From the NCBI GenBank assembly GCA_029204225.1, contig CM055103.1, positions 48,615,958-48,679,957 on the forward strand: DNA of 64,000 nt. The letters run 5' to 3'. The notes beneath the pieces were generated by a model. The model was not told the DNA's origin. It was given only the letters and a program-made list of their open reading frames with translations, and ran no database searches. A program made the translations under genes and the position numbers. This DNA is from Diphasiastrum complanatum (lineage: Eukaryota; Streptophyta; Lycopodiopsida; Lycopodiales; Lycopodiaceae). Of this stretch, positions 1 through 13,063 are shown one piece after another. Position 1 is the stretch's first letter. Each line of letters starts with the position of its first letter.

Positions 1-1090
1 CAAAAATATCAACGAGTTAGACATTTTCCATGTCAATGTAATGTCTGGACAGGATAAAAGACAAAGCAGCGTGTGCAATCACAGGGAAAGATGGAGAAAC
101 TGCAAGCACTTTAGAGCTCTGACTGCAAAATCAGAATCGAGACAGAAAAGCGGAATTGTTCTGGGATTAGATTTTCAAATCCAAACGCTCTGACAACAGG
201 ATGGATAGGAAGATGAAGATCAAGGATACAAACGGGCAAGCTGACTTACTAGATCTATCGCCTGCGAACTCGAGGAATGAATCCACCCGAACCCGATCCA
301 CACGATACATAAGACAAAAAGAAATGACTACTCAACCATTACACAGAATGGGCAATGTGAAGCTATATGCGTTTCCAGAGAGAGAGAGAGAGAGACAGGA
401 AAATAGCTTTTAGCCACTTGCAGCAGAAAAAAGCAGACTGACCTCAATGCATGATGCTTTACAGCCTAATAGGAAGAGAATATATTAGTAGGTGATCAAG
501 CTGCAGTGGGAAGATCATAATGAGCAGATATTATATACAGACTACAAAATTTAAAATGCAAATCTAATGAAACGGGTCAATGAAAGAGCCCTGTTGGGTA
601 TCTTGACAAGCGATCCCGAAAGAGTTAAACCACAGAAATTTACTGCGAAAACTAATCAAATCATATCAAAATCCAGGAAGATATATATTTGCTAGAATTC
701 ACACGCTACCCACTAAACAATCTTTTATAATGTGATAGCTCTTTTTCAAACAACAGAGAAGAAGGAGCCCAATTTCCGGCTAAATTCAAAGCTTTCTATA
801 CCAGTAAACAATTCATTCCTTAGAAAGTAATACTGCCTTTTCAAAGAATGTAGAAGCAACAAGCCAAATTTCTTGATGCTTTCTTGCAGAATTAGGCTGA
901 ACAGAACCTCCAAAGTTAGGAATTACACCCACAGCGCCGTGATTTGACTCCTGCAATGACGAGAGCTGAATTCTAATTCAGAGATGGCCCCACCCTTAAA
1001 AGACAGATTGCAGATCCAGATCGAGAGAAAGAAAAGAGAGACTGAAAAGGTGAACGTGGGCTAGAGCCTAGGAGTTTAGTTTCTGCGATG
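1..1090 (-). other. gene-free flank, possible leader/intron of a leftward gene
   Basis: No convincing reading frame is seen. Read on the minus strand, 1090 to 900 is a pyrimidine-rich stretch with several CTCTC runs leading into a TTGCAG that could be a 3' splice site near 955, and the rest is A/T-rich like a plant intron or untranslated leader. Together with the G-box block just to the right, this could be the start of a gene transcribed out of the window. This is inference only; it could equally be plain intergenic DNA. Confidence 0.25.
376..395. repeat. (AG)n microsatellite, short
   Basis: About eight AG units, with one C interrupting at the right end. Confidence 0.8.
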
Positions 1091-1130
1091 ATGCGACGGA
1101 AAAAAAAAAGGGATCGGAACGGGGGAGGCT

Positions 1131-1640
1131 GGATCTAGCCCAGCCTGTGCCGCTTCAAGGGGGCCGGCCTCCTACTCATCCACCCCCCGATACCGTTGGA
1201 TCTCCTCACAAACGTTAGGATCCTGCCCACGTTTCTACAGCCCACTGTTCATAAGAGTCCACGTGGCACCCTCTGCCACGTGCCACAATCTAAACGATAG
1301 CTCCAAAAATGTTCGGACCATCGGGATTCTCTCTCTCTTTCGTCACCCCCTGTCATAGGAAGACTGCTACTGTGCGCCGCCAGGCCAGGTCTCTGTATCT
1401 CTCTCACGCGGCAAGCCCTCTTTGTCCAGGCACTACGGTCGGCCACTTGGATGGCCGCCATGTGGCAGAATATCCACTTGGGACCTTTTCAACGGTTAAT
1501 CTTAAACATGTGAAAAAAATCAGGATGTGGACGGTTATATTTGAACTCAAACTCTGTCTCTCTCTCTCTCTCTCTCCCCCTTACCCGCTGCCGCGCCATA
1601 TTTCTCTCTCTAGGGCAGCGATGAGACGACTTTAGCCTTC
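1131..1640. promoter_or_regulatory. GC-rich block with paired G-boxes and CT tract
   Basis: This is the most GC-rich part of the left end. Two perfect CACGTG G-box cores lie at 1260-1265 and 1277-1282, each embedded in a CCACGTG context typical of abscisic-acid/bZIP response elements, 11 bp apart. A further CCCACGTT lies near 1227 and a CT tract at 1552-1576. G-box pairs plus CT tracts are characteristic of plant proximal promoters. Which gene it would serve, and in which direction, cannot be told from the window. Confidence 0.4.
1552..1576. repeat. (CT)n microsatellite
   Basis: About eleven CT units ending in a C run. A typical plant promoter or 5' UTR pyrimidine tract. Confidence 0.85.
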
Positions 1641-1849
1641 GCCACTTGGATGTTTGCCACCTGTTATAACTAACACATAAAAAATGGTTAATACAAAATT
1701 TGACTGCTCAACAAGACAAAAAAAAATAAAAAAAACCTTTGACTTGTGGTTGTATGTAACATCTGGGAGCACTAGGCAGAATCCGATCGTTACTAAATTA
1801 GTCCAGCCTCAACTTTCATGGAAATTTCAAATCACAACTCTCATCCATC

Positions 1850-2548
1850 CTCTCTCTCTCTCTCTCTCTCTCTCTAAGAGTCCAAACCCCAATGCTCCTA
1901 AAAAAATGTTTGATTTTGCATCTCTCTCTCTCCATCCAAACCCCAATGCTCCTAAAAAATATTTTATTTTGCACATAATAACGAGTGTTGGGTATTATAA
2001 ACTTTTGAAAAATTTGATACCAGTTGGGTATCAATATCAGCATGTTTTATAAATTGGTGGCTAGTATCAACCGACCTGGGTATTGCAGCGGTGATACCAG
2101 CCGAGTATAAACCTGGGTATGAGTATATAATTTTTTTTTTAAATTAGCCATTTTATAAAGGGAATTATGCATTTAATGAAAAGCATGACCTTTTTAAATG
2201 TAATACGCATATGCTTTTAAAGGCCAATACCTTGTTGGTGCCCACCAATGTCTTTGGCACACCATGAATAATATTTATCACATATGTAAATTTTGAAAAC
2301 TAACTAAAAATGGATACTATTTTGATACCATGTTAAATTCAAATTTTTTGCACCTAATCCGGGTATCGATATGTGCATTGACTAGCTAAAACCAGCCCGG
2401 GTCGGGTATCGACCGTAGTATCACAAAATCATATACCGAGCGGGTATGAGTCTATGATACCATTGTTGATACCAGCCGCGGGCAACTATATATCCGCCCA
2501 ACACTAATAATAACCACCCCGATGCTCCAAAAAATTGTCTGATTTTGC
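1850..2548 (+). repeat. three-unit direct repeat (split by a MITE)
   Basis: A (CT)n tract at 1850-1875 is followed by a unit at 1882-1920 containing CCCCAATGCTCCTAAAAAA and ending TGATTTTGC. It recurs at 1936-1974, again preceded by CT units, and a third diverged copy lies at 2515-2548. Copies two and three are separated only by the MITE at 1983-2506 and its target duplication. Removing the MITE restores three adjacent units, so the repeat predates the insertion. Confidence 0.75.
1983..2506. mobile_element. non-autonomous hAT-type MITE
   Basis: The ends are terminal inverted repeats, GAGTGTTGGG on the left and the complement of TAGTGTTGGG on the right; only the outermost base differs. They are flanked by a perfect 8-bp direct repeat ATAATAAC (1975-1982 and 2507-2514). 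An 8-bp duplication and an AGTGTTGG-like end are hallmarks of the hAT superfamily. The 524-bp interior has no coding frame but is full of GGTATC/GATACC motifs in both orientations near the ends, as expected for subterminal transposase-binding repeats. The uninterrupted flanking repeat supports the boundaries independently. Confidence 0.85.
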
Positions 2549-4982
2549 GTATACTAACTTATCATGAACTTTTAGATTGAGAGGGTTGTGCATGTAATAT
2601 TTTTCTCACAACATGGTCACCAAAATGCCAAAAATATGTTCACATGTAAGACTTGTCATTATCCATATACCTAGCTAGGCTTCACCCCTAATTTAAAGCT
2701 AAAGCAGAAACCCCTTGAGGCTTGTGGCTTAAGCCTTTATTTAGATTCCAAATTTAGTTTTAGTAGATAAACATTACTAGTTATGTTCAAGGTTTAGCCA
2801 TGGTGCCAACTAGCATGACTCGAGCTTAGGGTTGTTTTGACTTAATGATGGTGGTAGTGACACATGGTTTGCTAGTTTTCTTTTTGCAAGTAGAATTTCC
2901 TATTGGACAAACACCCGTTGGATCTTCCTAAAGAGTGGGCTTTTATATACATTTGATGTGGATATTTCAACTTACCAAATGGGAAGGCGACAAGAAGGTC
3001 CACAATCAATGACTACATGTCCTTGACTCTATATGTGAAGTTAAATGAAAATCACCTCTTGTACTTGTTTGGCTAGTGATGGTGGATCAAACACATATGA
3101 TTCTAAGTTTATGAGAGTGTCACAGTCTACATCGATGGATTTCTCTCTCAATTTTTAGTTTTGATCGTTCATGTTTTAGGTTTTCACAACAAAATGATAA
3201 TTGTGGAACTTTTGTAATGCTTGCACTTTTTTTTTCCTTAGAACAATGATTGTACATTTATTTCCACAAGCTTTTTTGTAAGTGGTTGAAGTAGTTATAT
3301 GGTTTATGATTTCAGACATCTAAAACTTTCTTTCTCTTTAATGCATAGCATAAACTATCGCTATTCTAGGTAGGATCTACCATGTAGATATATCATGCAT
3401 GCTTCCTTTTTAAGGTCTGAAACTTTAGGCCAAACATTGATCTCACCAATTAGTGTATGTCACCATCATAAGTACTTACTTTGAGGCCATTTTGTTAGAC
3501 ACATTCATTGAAAAGTTATTGGAGGTTAATCTAAGAGAAAAACACCTTTCATGAGAATGTAAGTTATTGGTGCAAACTTTGGGTTGAGCACGACAACAAA
3601 CCAAGTGAAGGTATATCAAGACAATCCAAAGATCTTAACTAGGATGTTGGATCCAAAGATTCATATTGATACAAATGGTGGATCAAATTTACCCAACCAA
3701 AAATCTAGCCTTCAAGCTATGGACCACTAGCAATAGCTCATCACATAGGAGACATGCCACTCTAGTAGCATGTAGCTACTACTCCCCAATCAAGCTCACA
3801 TCTTAGAGAGGCCAATGGGTATACTTATACCCTCCAAGGCTCTACTTCAACTAGGAGTCATCTAGGATATCTTATTGGGCCACATCTGCCACTCATCGAT
3901 GAATCATTGCTAGTTCCATATAAATCCACCACCATGGGGTTTAGGCCTGAACCATTTAATAATGATTCATTACCATAGAGCCTCAACCACTCATAATCAC
4001 AATTGATTCACGAGTCAAGCTATGCACTCTGACTTCGCTTACATGATATAAAACCAAGGTTAGCCACATAGTGGGCATGACACCTACCATATTGGTCAAT
4101 AGCCTACTTGATCAAATGCATGTATTTGAAAATGTTGGCGAATACATATCAAAATACATGTTTCAAAATAAGGTTCGCCCTTACCCGGCGGCACGCAGAA
4201 TGAATGCGGTCTTTTACGATTTGAAAAATACCTTGAATTATCTAAAACAAAAAAGAAATGTTGGTTAGGCGTGGATGAAGAGGGATTGTGCTTAATTTTT
4301 ACCAAAGTGATTCATGACATGTGACAATATTCAAGGTCCCAAATCTCATGATCTGCATGCATAATATACTTTGCTACCTTTTTCAAGTCACTATTCATGG
4401 GTGCCATAGTGCAAAGTTCGAGAGACTATCTACAAATTGTCATACATTGTCAAGTATGTAACATACCTTTTCATATTTTGTTTTGCTTTGTTTCATATTT
4501 GTACATAGAGAGTTTATCAATAAAAATTCTAATTTCAAAGAATATGTTGTAGATAGGAGCATGTGGTTGTGGTTGTGGTTGACTTATAGCCATGTAATAT
4601 GTACAAATACAAGGCATGAAGACATGGTTACAATTCACTCAATATACATCACTATTAATCCATATTGCCTTGTGTTTCTTTTTTTTCTATTGGGCGAGAG
4701 ATCTAAATTGTTTATGATTTGAGGCAAAATCAATGCAAGAAAAAACAATTGTACTTGCAATTGTGCCTCTCATAATTGGAAAAAAAGACTAGAGTGTTAA
4801 CTAATAAATTGGATGTCAACTGGTGGGTCTACTAAGTCCCATGTGCTATGCTTAGCAATTGACTCCATCTCCACTCCCATGGCCTTGTCCCAAATGTCAT
4901 CATCCTTCGCTTCACCATAAGTCGAAGGTTCTTTTCATGGATATTTTCAAGAACAAATTATGGCGAGATTATAAAGAGACAT
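2515..4982. other. no recognisable feature
   Basis: Apart from the third copy of the short repeat at its left edge, I see only short, non-coding-looking frames, no tandem structure and no retroelement motif. Probably old intergenic DNA. Confidence 0.4.
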
Positions 4983-5815
4983 TTGGAGGGTGAGAAATTT
5001 ACAGTCGAAAACCATGGAAATTTTCAAATTCAATGGCACCTTGTAGAGGATTTAAAAACATTAAAATGTATGTATAATGTCTCTCATGGGACAACATCAA
5101 AGCATCCATGTCTTTATTGCATGAAGGATTGCTACAATATGAATTTGGGACGATCAACAAACACTGGCCCAACACGAGAAGCTGAAGATCCAAATATGAA
5201 AAGTGTTCTGCCAATTCCATCAAAATATGTTCACATATGCACATTGCATGCTGAGGTTTGTATTATTGAAAAACTAATTTACCTGCATATTCTACTAGCA
5301 TGGAATCATAAACCAGAGTCAGTGGCTAAAACAACAATTATTGGAAATAGTTCTGCCAAATGCAGGACTACATAGGGAATGTCACGATTGAAAAAAGTGA
5401 CAGACTCTCTGGGAAAAAAGGAAACGTTCCTAATAAGCCATCAATTGAAGGTGCTAAAGCAAGAAAATTCTTATCCAATTACACATGCAAAGAATCAAGT
5501 GTCAGATACAAAATTTGGAGAGAAATTGTTCAAGCCACACGAACATTGGAAGGAAGTAATCGAGTGGAAAAGGGACAAGTGTGGACCAACTTAGACAAAC
5601 TCATAGGTGTTATCAGAAAAGAACACCTATCATCAAAAGATATGAGGACTTTGCAAAATCATTGCACCACATTTGTAAAATCTGTACATGACTGTTGGGG
5701 AAAAGACAACGTTACTCATTACATGGTGCTAATCTATATCATTATCTGGTACTTTTCTCATTCAGGCTTATATTTTTTTTCTACTAATGTAACTAATCAA
5801 AACTATTGTTTGTAG
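4983..5815 (+). pseudogene. broken gene of unknown family, CxxC motif
   Basis: Two overlapping frames (4983-5375 and 5360-5815) read as one protein with a frameshift near 5350-5370. The first part contains HPCLYCMKDC, a likely zinc-binding cysteine pair, and an amphipathic stretch around ICTLHAEVCIIEKLIYL. The second continues with a well-structured basic segment (NVPNKPSIEGAKARKFL) and ends near CWGKDNVTHYM before running into low-complexity sequence. The composition is coding-like, unlike the surroundings. I do not recognise the family; it could be a transposon-derived or host protein remnant. No start codon or promoter can be chosen with confidence. Confidence 0.45.
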
Positions 5816-5894
5816 CACATCCTTCTTCATCATGCTACTTATTTTGCAACTCTCATTTGATCGCTTGCTCATCGGCCATCTTCGCGACCTCTGA

Positions 5895-6140
5895 ATACTA
5901 TTCTTTCCTGATCAACAGGTAGAGGGGACCAGCAAAGGCAATTGGAAGAGCAAAGGGAGGTCAAAACAACAAGGTGGAGAAAAGAAGACTTGCGTGAGAT
6001 GTAGAAGAGATGGGCACACAGTTGATACATGCTGGCTCAATCCAAAAATTGAGTGTATCAGGAGGCCACTAGCTAGAAGTATTCCACCTTCACATCAATG
6101 TTTGGGAAACCTTTTTCAGGTTTCTCTTGGAACACCTTAA
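5895..6140 (+). pseudogene. reading frame with CCHC zinc knuckle
   Basis: This open frame has no ATG; it may begin after a CAACAG splice-like site near 5918. It encodes a basic Lys/Gly/Gln-rich segment, then a perfect CX2CX4HX4C knuckle at 5991-6032 (CVRCRRDGHTVDTC) followed by W, and stops at 6138-6140. Such knuckles bind nucleic acid in retroelement gag proteins and in some host proteins. It may be the last exon of the broken gene to the left, with the (T)n-rich gap as an intron, or an unrelated gag remnant. The split gene reading is inference. Confidence 0.4.
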
Positions 6141-6540
6141 TTTTTAAGAGTTGCATGGCCTTAAATAAGGGATATCTTGATACTTGCCATTTTTTTGAAG
6201 CAAAACCTTTAATGTTTGTTGTAAAAAAACCGATCGAGTTTTAAACATACCAGTTTTTGAAAAGAGATGTCAGTTTTATTCTTCAAGGATGTCGACTTTC
6301 TCGAACACTGGTGTGAGTGAGTGAAGTGGCATGTCTTTGTTTTTTTTCCTGTAAATGTATAATAAGGAGAGGTAGGTGATGATCTAAAGCAGTGCTCGAA
6401 AAATGTGGCATCCTTAAAGAACAGAACCAACATCTTTTTCAAAAAATCTATATGATCAAAATTGTTTTGCTTAAGAAAACCGACAAATATCAACTCCTGA
6501 ACAAATCTGAACTCCTGAAGACTTGAAAGTTCATCACCCC
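6141..6540. other. A/T-rich spacer, nothing recognised
   Basis: Contains only shadow frames and short homopolymers between the zinc-knuckle frame and the microsatellite block. Confidence 0.4.
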
Positions 6541-6542
6541 CG

Positions 6543-6546
6543 CACG

Positions 6547-6592
<46 letters not shown>
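6543..6592. repeat. (CG)n-(CA)n microsatellite
   Basis: A short alternating CG run passes into about 19 CA units. It is the left edge of a 900-bp microsatellite domain. Confidence 0.95.
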
Positions 6593-6595
<3 letters not shown>

Positions 6596-6616
6596 CTCTA
6601 AAAAAATCTCAAAAAA

Positions 6617-7130
<514 letters not shown>

Positions 7131-7276
7131 GAATTCAAATTTTTTTTCTCAAACTTGACTCGACTCGAATTCAGAGAAATTTTCTAGACACGAATTGGAC
7201 TAAATACAGACTCGACTCGAATTAAATGAACTCGAATTGGACGAACTCTCTCTCTAAGACAAAAAATCTCAAAAAA

Positions 7277-8880
<1,604 letters not shown>

Positions 8881-8953
8881 AAAAGGCTCCCCTCTCAAAA
8901 AATGTCCCCCCCTCCTGAACAATGTGATATGTCGGTTGACACACTTACATCAT

Positions 8954-9426
<473 letters not shown>

Positions 9427-9427
9427 T

Positions 9428-9985
9428 CCATTCGAGTCTAGGAAAACTTCAAGTCATGAGAAAAAATTGAGTCATCGAGAATTTCGAGTCTTGAGAAAAA
9501 TCAAGTCTTGGAAAAAATTCGAGTCTTGGGAAAAATTAGAGTCTTTGAAAAATCGAGTCTTTCAAAAAATATCGAGTCTTGAAAAAAATTCAAGTTATCA
9601 AATAATTCGAGTAATCAAATAATTCGTGTCTTTACAAAAATTTGAGTCATTCTAGAAATTCGAGTCGTTCTAAAAATTTGAGTCTTCTTAAAAATTCGAG
9701 TTTTCCAAATAATTCGAGTCATTGAAAAATTCGAGCTTTTCAAAAAATCGAGTCGTTCAAAGAATTCGAGTCATTGGAAAGATTCGAGTCGTCCCAAAAA
9801 TTCGAGTCTCAAAAATTTGAGTCGTTCCAAAATTTGAGTCTTTTTTGGAAAAAAATCAAATCTTTATGAAAAAATTCGAGACATAAGAAAAATTCGAGTC
9901 ATCAAAAAAAATTCGAGTCATTTTAAAAATTTGAGTTGTTCTCAAAATTTGAGTCTTCCAAAAAATTCAAGTTTTCCAAAAAATT
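9428..9985 (+). repeat. A-rich minisatellite, mirror of the left one
   Basis: About 25 units of roughly 20-24 bp built on AATTCGAGTC(T/A)T..AAAAA. The core is the reverse complement of GACTCGAATTTTCAAG found at 7443-7570, so this array is an inverted counterpart of the minisatellite on the other side of the palindrome. Confidence 0.8.
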
Positions 9986-10527
9986 TCATAAGCAATGCAC
10001 ATTCTAATTACTTGCTTGCACTCTCAACTATTTGCAACAGTCCATTGAGAGCTTGAGATTGTTCTATGATGTCTTATTAGCTATTAATATATACAATCAC
10101 TATCCTACAAATTCACATAGAGTATTCACATTCATTGGCATGGAAGAAATGGAATGTGTGTGTACATGTGTGTATGGATTTGTTGAAAGTGGTTCGTACT
10201 ACAAAAGTTACTCACTCATTGCAGCTCGTCTCTCACTATAGCTCTAGATTACTCCTCAACTCTTCAAGACGTTGGGACAGGTAGCTATCCCATAGATTCC
10301 AGAGCTGCAAACTTAGATTGTGTGAATATGATGGTGATTGATTATCATGCAAGTTGGGAGCCAAATACAATTGGAGCCCACACAACTCTAAACCGTGTTC
10401 TTAAAATGTTTCCTAAACCATGTTCCCAAACAATGTTTAAGACGTTGGGATAGAAAACTATCCCATAGATTTCATAGATTCCATTTGTCTAAAATTGTCT
10501 GCAAGATTCATCCATTCGGCCTCATTT
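9986..10527. other. spacer with a 171-bp-spaced direct repeat
   Basis: No gene. A segment AAGACGTTGGGA(C/T)AG followed by CTATCCCATAGATT occurs at 10266-10300 and again near 10439-10471. Each copy contains a small GGGATAG/CTATCCC-type dyad. Confidence 0.5.
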
Positions 10528-10655
<128 letters not shown>

Positions 10656-10767
10656 GTGTCTGTGTGTTTGTGCGTGTATTCAATGTGTGGGTTTGAAAAA
10701 CATTCATCACAAAAACCAAAACTATTATAAAAAATTGAAGCAACAACAATTTCATATTCCAATATTT

Positions 10768-11121
10768 TTAAGAAATAGACATCATGTCATCTGATAAGTC
10801 AGAAACCAATACCTGGGCATACACCAAGTTATCTAACATTGGCTCAAAGTCACTAAGTCTAACAACACTAACATGTCTCCAAACATATGCCACATTCCTG
10901 AGTAACATATCTACATCTAATAGGAATCGATATTCTCTTGCCATAAAACATCCTCGCCTTTCTTGTTGGAATAAGAACTCTACATAAGCTTCTATCAACC
11001 ACAAAATGGAGCTGCGAGACACCTCATCACCAAAACAGAATAACTCTATCAGGTTTCGCACAAAAGTCCTGTGGTTTATGTAGATCTTCGACATCTGCAA
11101 CAACACCAAGAATATGAGCAA
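10768..11121 (-). CDS. hypothetical 117-codon frame, doubtful
   Basis: Open frame with a fairly diverse amino-acid content, including WLIEAYVEFLFQQERRGCF, but no domain I recognise. There are no clear neighbours: a microsatellite lies on one side and telomere-like repeats on the other. It may be a retroelement remnant or chance. Confidence 0.2.
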   Translation of the reverse strand: MLIFLVLLQMSKIYINHRTFVRNLIELFCFGDEVSRSSILWLIEAYVEFLFQQERRGCFMAREYRFLLDVDMLLRNVAYVWRHVSVVRLSDFEPMLDNLVYAQVLVSDLSDDMMSIS

Positions 11122-11327
11122 TGTATTTGGTCAAAATAACAAACGACTGAGCAATGTATTTGGTCGAAATAACAAACGACTCACCAACATTAATTACATA
11201 ATAAACTACCCTGCTTGTTGACTGGATCCAATGTCCAAATATAATTTTCGACAGTAATCCTAAAATCTACAAACTAACCTAACCCTTGTCGAAGACCATG
11301 TTTTTGTGGGTAGCAGCAATTTGTGTA

Positions 11328-11652
11328 TCCTAATTCTAATCCTAAATCCTAATGTAACCCTGACCCTACTCTATCTATTACATAATGCCACTCTAACCCT
11401 AACCCTAATGTAGCTCTAAGCCTAACCCTAACCCTAATCTTAATGTAACTCTAGCCCTAATCCTAACCCTAATCCTAATGTAATCCTAACACTAATGTAA
11501 CTCTAACCCTAACCCTAACCCTAATGTAACTCTAACCCTAACCCTAACCCTAATGTAACTCTAACCCTAACCATAACCTTGATCTAACTCTAACTTCACT
11601 CTAATCCTAACCCTAACTCTAATGTAGCCCTAATCCTAACACTAACCCTTAC
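11328..11652 (-). repeat. interstitial telomere-like minisatellite
   Basis: A degenerate array of CCCTAA units on the plus strand (TTAGGG on the minus), broken at nearly regular intervals by AATGTAACTCTAA. The combined period is about 24-30 bp. It differs from a true telomere tract by constant interruption and from the usual plant CCCTAAA by the missing A. It abuts a copia gag fragment directly. Confidence 0.85.
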
Positions 11653-11995
11653 TCCAAAACAAATACTACAACACTTCGGAATACACTATCTTCGATGGAT
11701 GAAGATAGCAAGGCTACTACCTTGTCATTTTTCTCCCTCCACTCGTGTAGCTCTTTGCCTGATGTCGTAGGCATCTCCTCTGTGCCATCCACCCAGGGGA
11801 ATAAACCTTCACCCTTGAGTATCAATGATGTCTTAATTTTCCAGGCCAGAAAGTTAGGTCCTGAAGTATTTAGAACTATGCAGATCTTGCTCTGTATGCT
11901 GCTGATTGAAGCCATTGCTTCTGAAGTGTGTTCTCTTGTTGATGGTTGTTTGTTTGAATGCTTGGCCTCCTAGATCTGATAGCCTTTTGGCTATG
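11649..11995 (-). pseudogene. copia K2 gag N-terminal fragment
   Basis: The 88-codon frame (11649-11915) carries FLAWKIKTSLILKGEGL and GKELHEWREKNDK, matching the gag of element K at 52820-53190 residue for residue over long stretches. Gag packages the element RNA in cytoplasmic particles. The protein stops at the telomere-like array, so everything downstream is missing. The primer site just upstream fits a copia 5' end. The first ATG chosen (11915) is near the homology start. Confidence 0.7.
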
Positions 11996-12014
11996 TCAAA
12001 ATATGACAAGGTAG

Positions 12015-12026
12015 GCTCTGATATCA
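12015..12026 (-). promoter_or_regulatory. copia K2 primer-binding site
   Basis: Minus strand reads TGATATCAGAGC, one base from the TGGTATCAGAGC complement of initiator methionine tRNA. It lies about 100 bp before the gag fragment, next to a TG/CA LTR edge at about 12028. Confidence 0.75.
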
Positions 12027-12027
12027 C

Positions 12028-12690
12028 TGATGTGAAAACAATGTGCAAAACAAAATAATTTGGATGGATTTCAGATATGATTGATGGTCACTTCCAGCTG
12101 TATCATTTCTATAGTCCTCCAGAATGTAGACAGTCACTACTGATCTGCGTTTTGTTTAGCACAACATTCAACAAAATTCAACCAGTGTGCGGAATTGATA
12201 AAATGAGTAAATGAGATAAACAAACGATGGCAGACAATAATTCATTCAAGATCAGACAAGATAAGAGTGATATGTGCGCAACGGCTACAAAATCATCTAT
12301 TGATTTTTTTTATTCTTCAAGCACTGCATGCAGATCCACGTAGTGCGTTGGCATGAGAGAAATACAGTTCTCCCATGAATTCGTGTCTTGCTTACTAGCG
12401 GACTTGTGGATCAACAGATCCTATGCAGAATTGTCTCGCACGCAGGCGGACTCGTATTCTGTATTTTCGTCTTCTTGCTTACTAGCATTAGACTTCTTTG
12501 TGTGTATGTATCAAGTATCATCCAGAAAGTATATTAAACATCTAGGTCAGATACACTCTAGGTCGTGTAACCTCTAGATTAGAATGATTAAACATCTATA
12601 GCTAATCACGAATTACAAGAGTGGCAAATTAGCCACGACCTAGAGTGTATCTGCTCACGTCATGCTATCAGATCAGATATCTATACTTTT
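12028..12690 (-). repeat. probable K2 5' LTR with internal hairpin
   Basis: On the minus strand it ends in CATCA directly before the primer site. The far end is not defined and no second copy is seen. It contains a perfect 20-bp inverted repeat, 12548-12567 against 12634-12653, which could form a stem with a 66-base loop. Confidence 0.45.
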
Positions 12691-12976
12691 AGGTACTTGC
12701 ATGATCTTGCTAGTCCTTTTTGGAGCGTGAGGGCAAAAAAAATGTGTCACAACAATTTTCGTGTTGTTTCGAGTCGTTTAACTTTCTCGTCGTCTGCCTT
12801 TCTCCTGCTGTACCGTGAAAAAATCTCTTTCACAAATTTTTCGTGTTTGTGTCTTTTCATTAAGGTGTTCGCAAACATTTTTGCTTCGTGTCTTTTGACT
12901 TTCACGTTCACAAACATATTTGTCAGAGTGAGGACTGAAATCTAGCATAGCTTTGGTAATAGAAACGTTTTGTTTC
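12691..12976. other. no recognisable feature
   Basis: T-rich sequence with TTTCGTGT/TTCACAAA-type words but no frame or repeat I can place. Confidence 0.35.
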
Positions 12977-13063
12977 TTCATCCATCCTCACTTTCCAAGT
13001 AGAGTAGTTTAATGTACTCGACCTATCATTAGTTTCTAACATGATCCCACCATCGAAAGCCTT
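12977..13063 (-). pseudogene. copia A2 gag start, truncated
   Basis: About 29 codons match the beginning of element A's gag at 40077 (GGIM, then NYSTWKVRM). The start codon position is AAG instead of ATG (13061-13063), and similarity stops abruptly near 12977. It is therefore a dead 5' end. Confidence 0.75.

Noticed and set aside
201-413. 70-codon plus-strand frame near the left edge
   Set aside because: Contains an AG microsatellite translation at its end and no recognisable domain.
11328-11652. A true telomere end
   Set aside because: Units are constantly interrupted, the array is only about 0.3 kb and is flanked by retroelement sequence on one side and ordinary DNA on the other.
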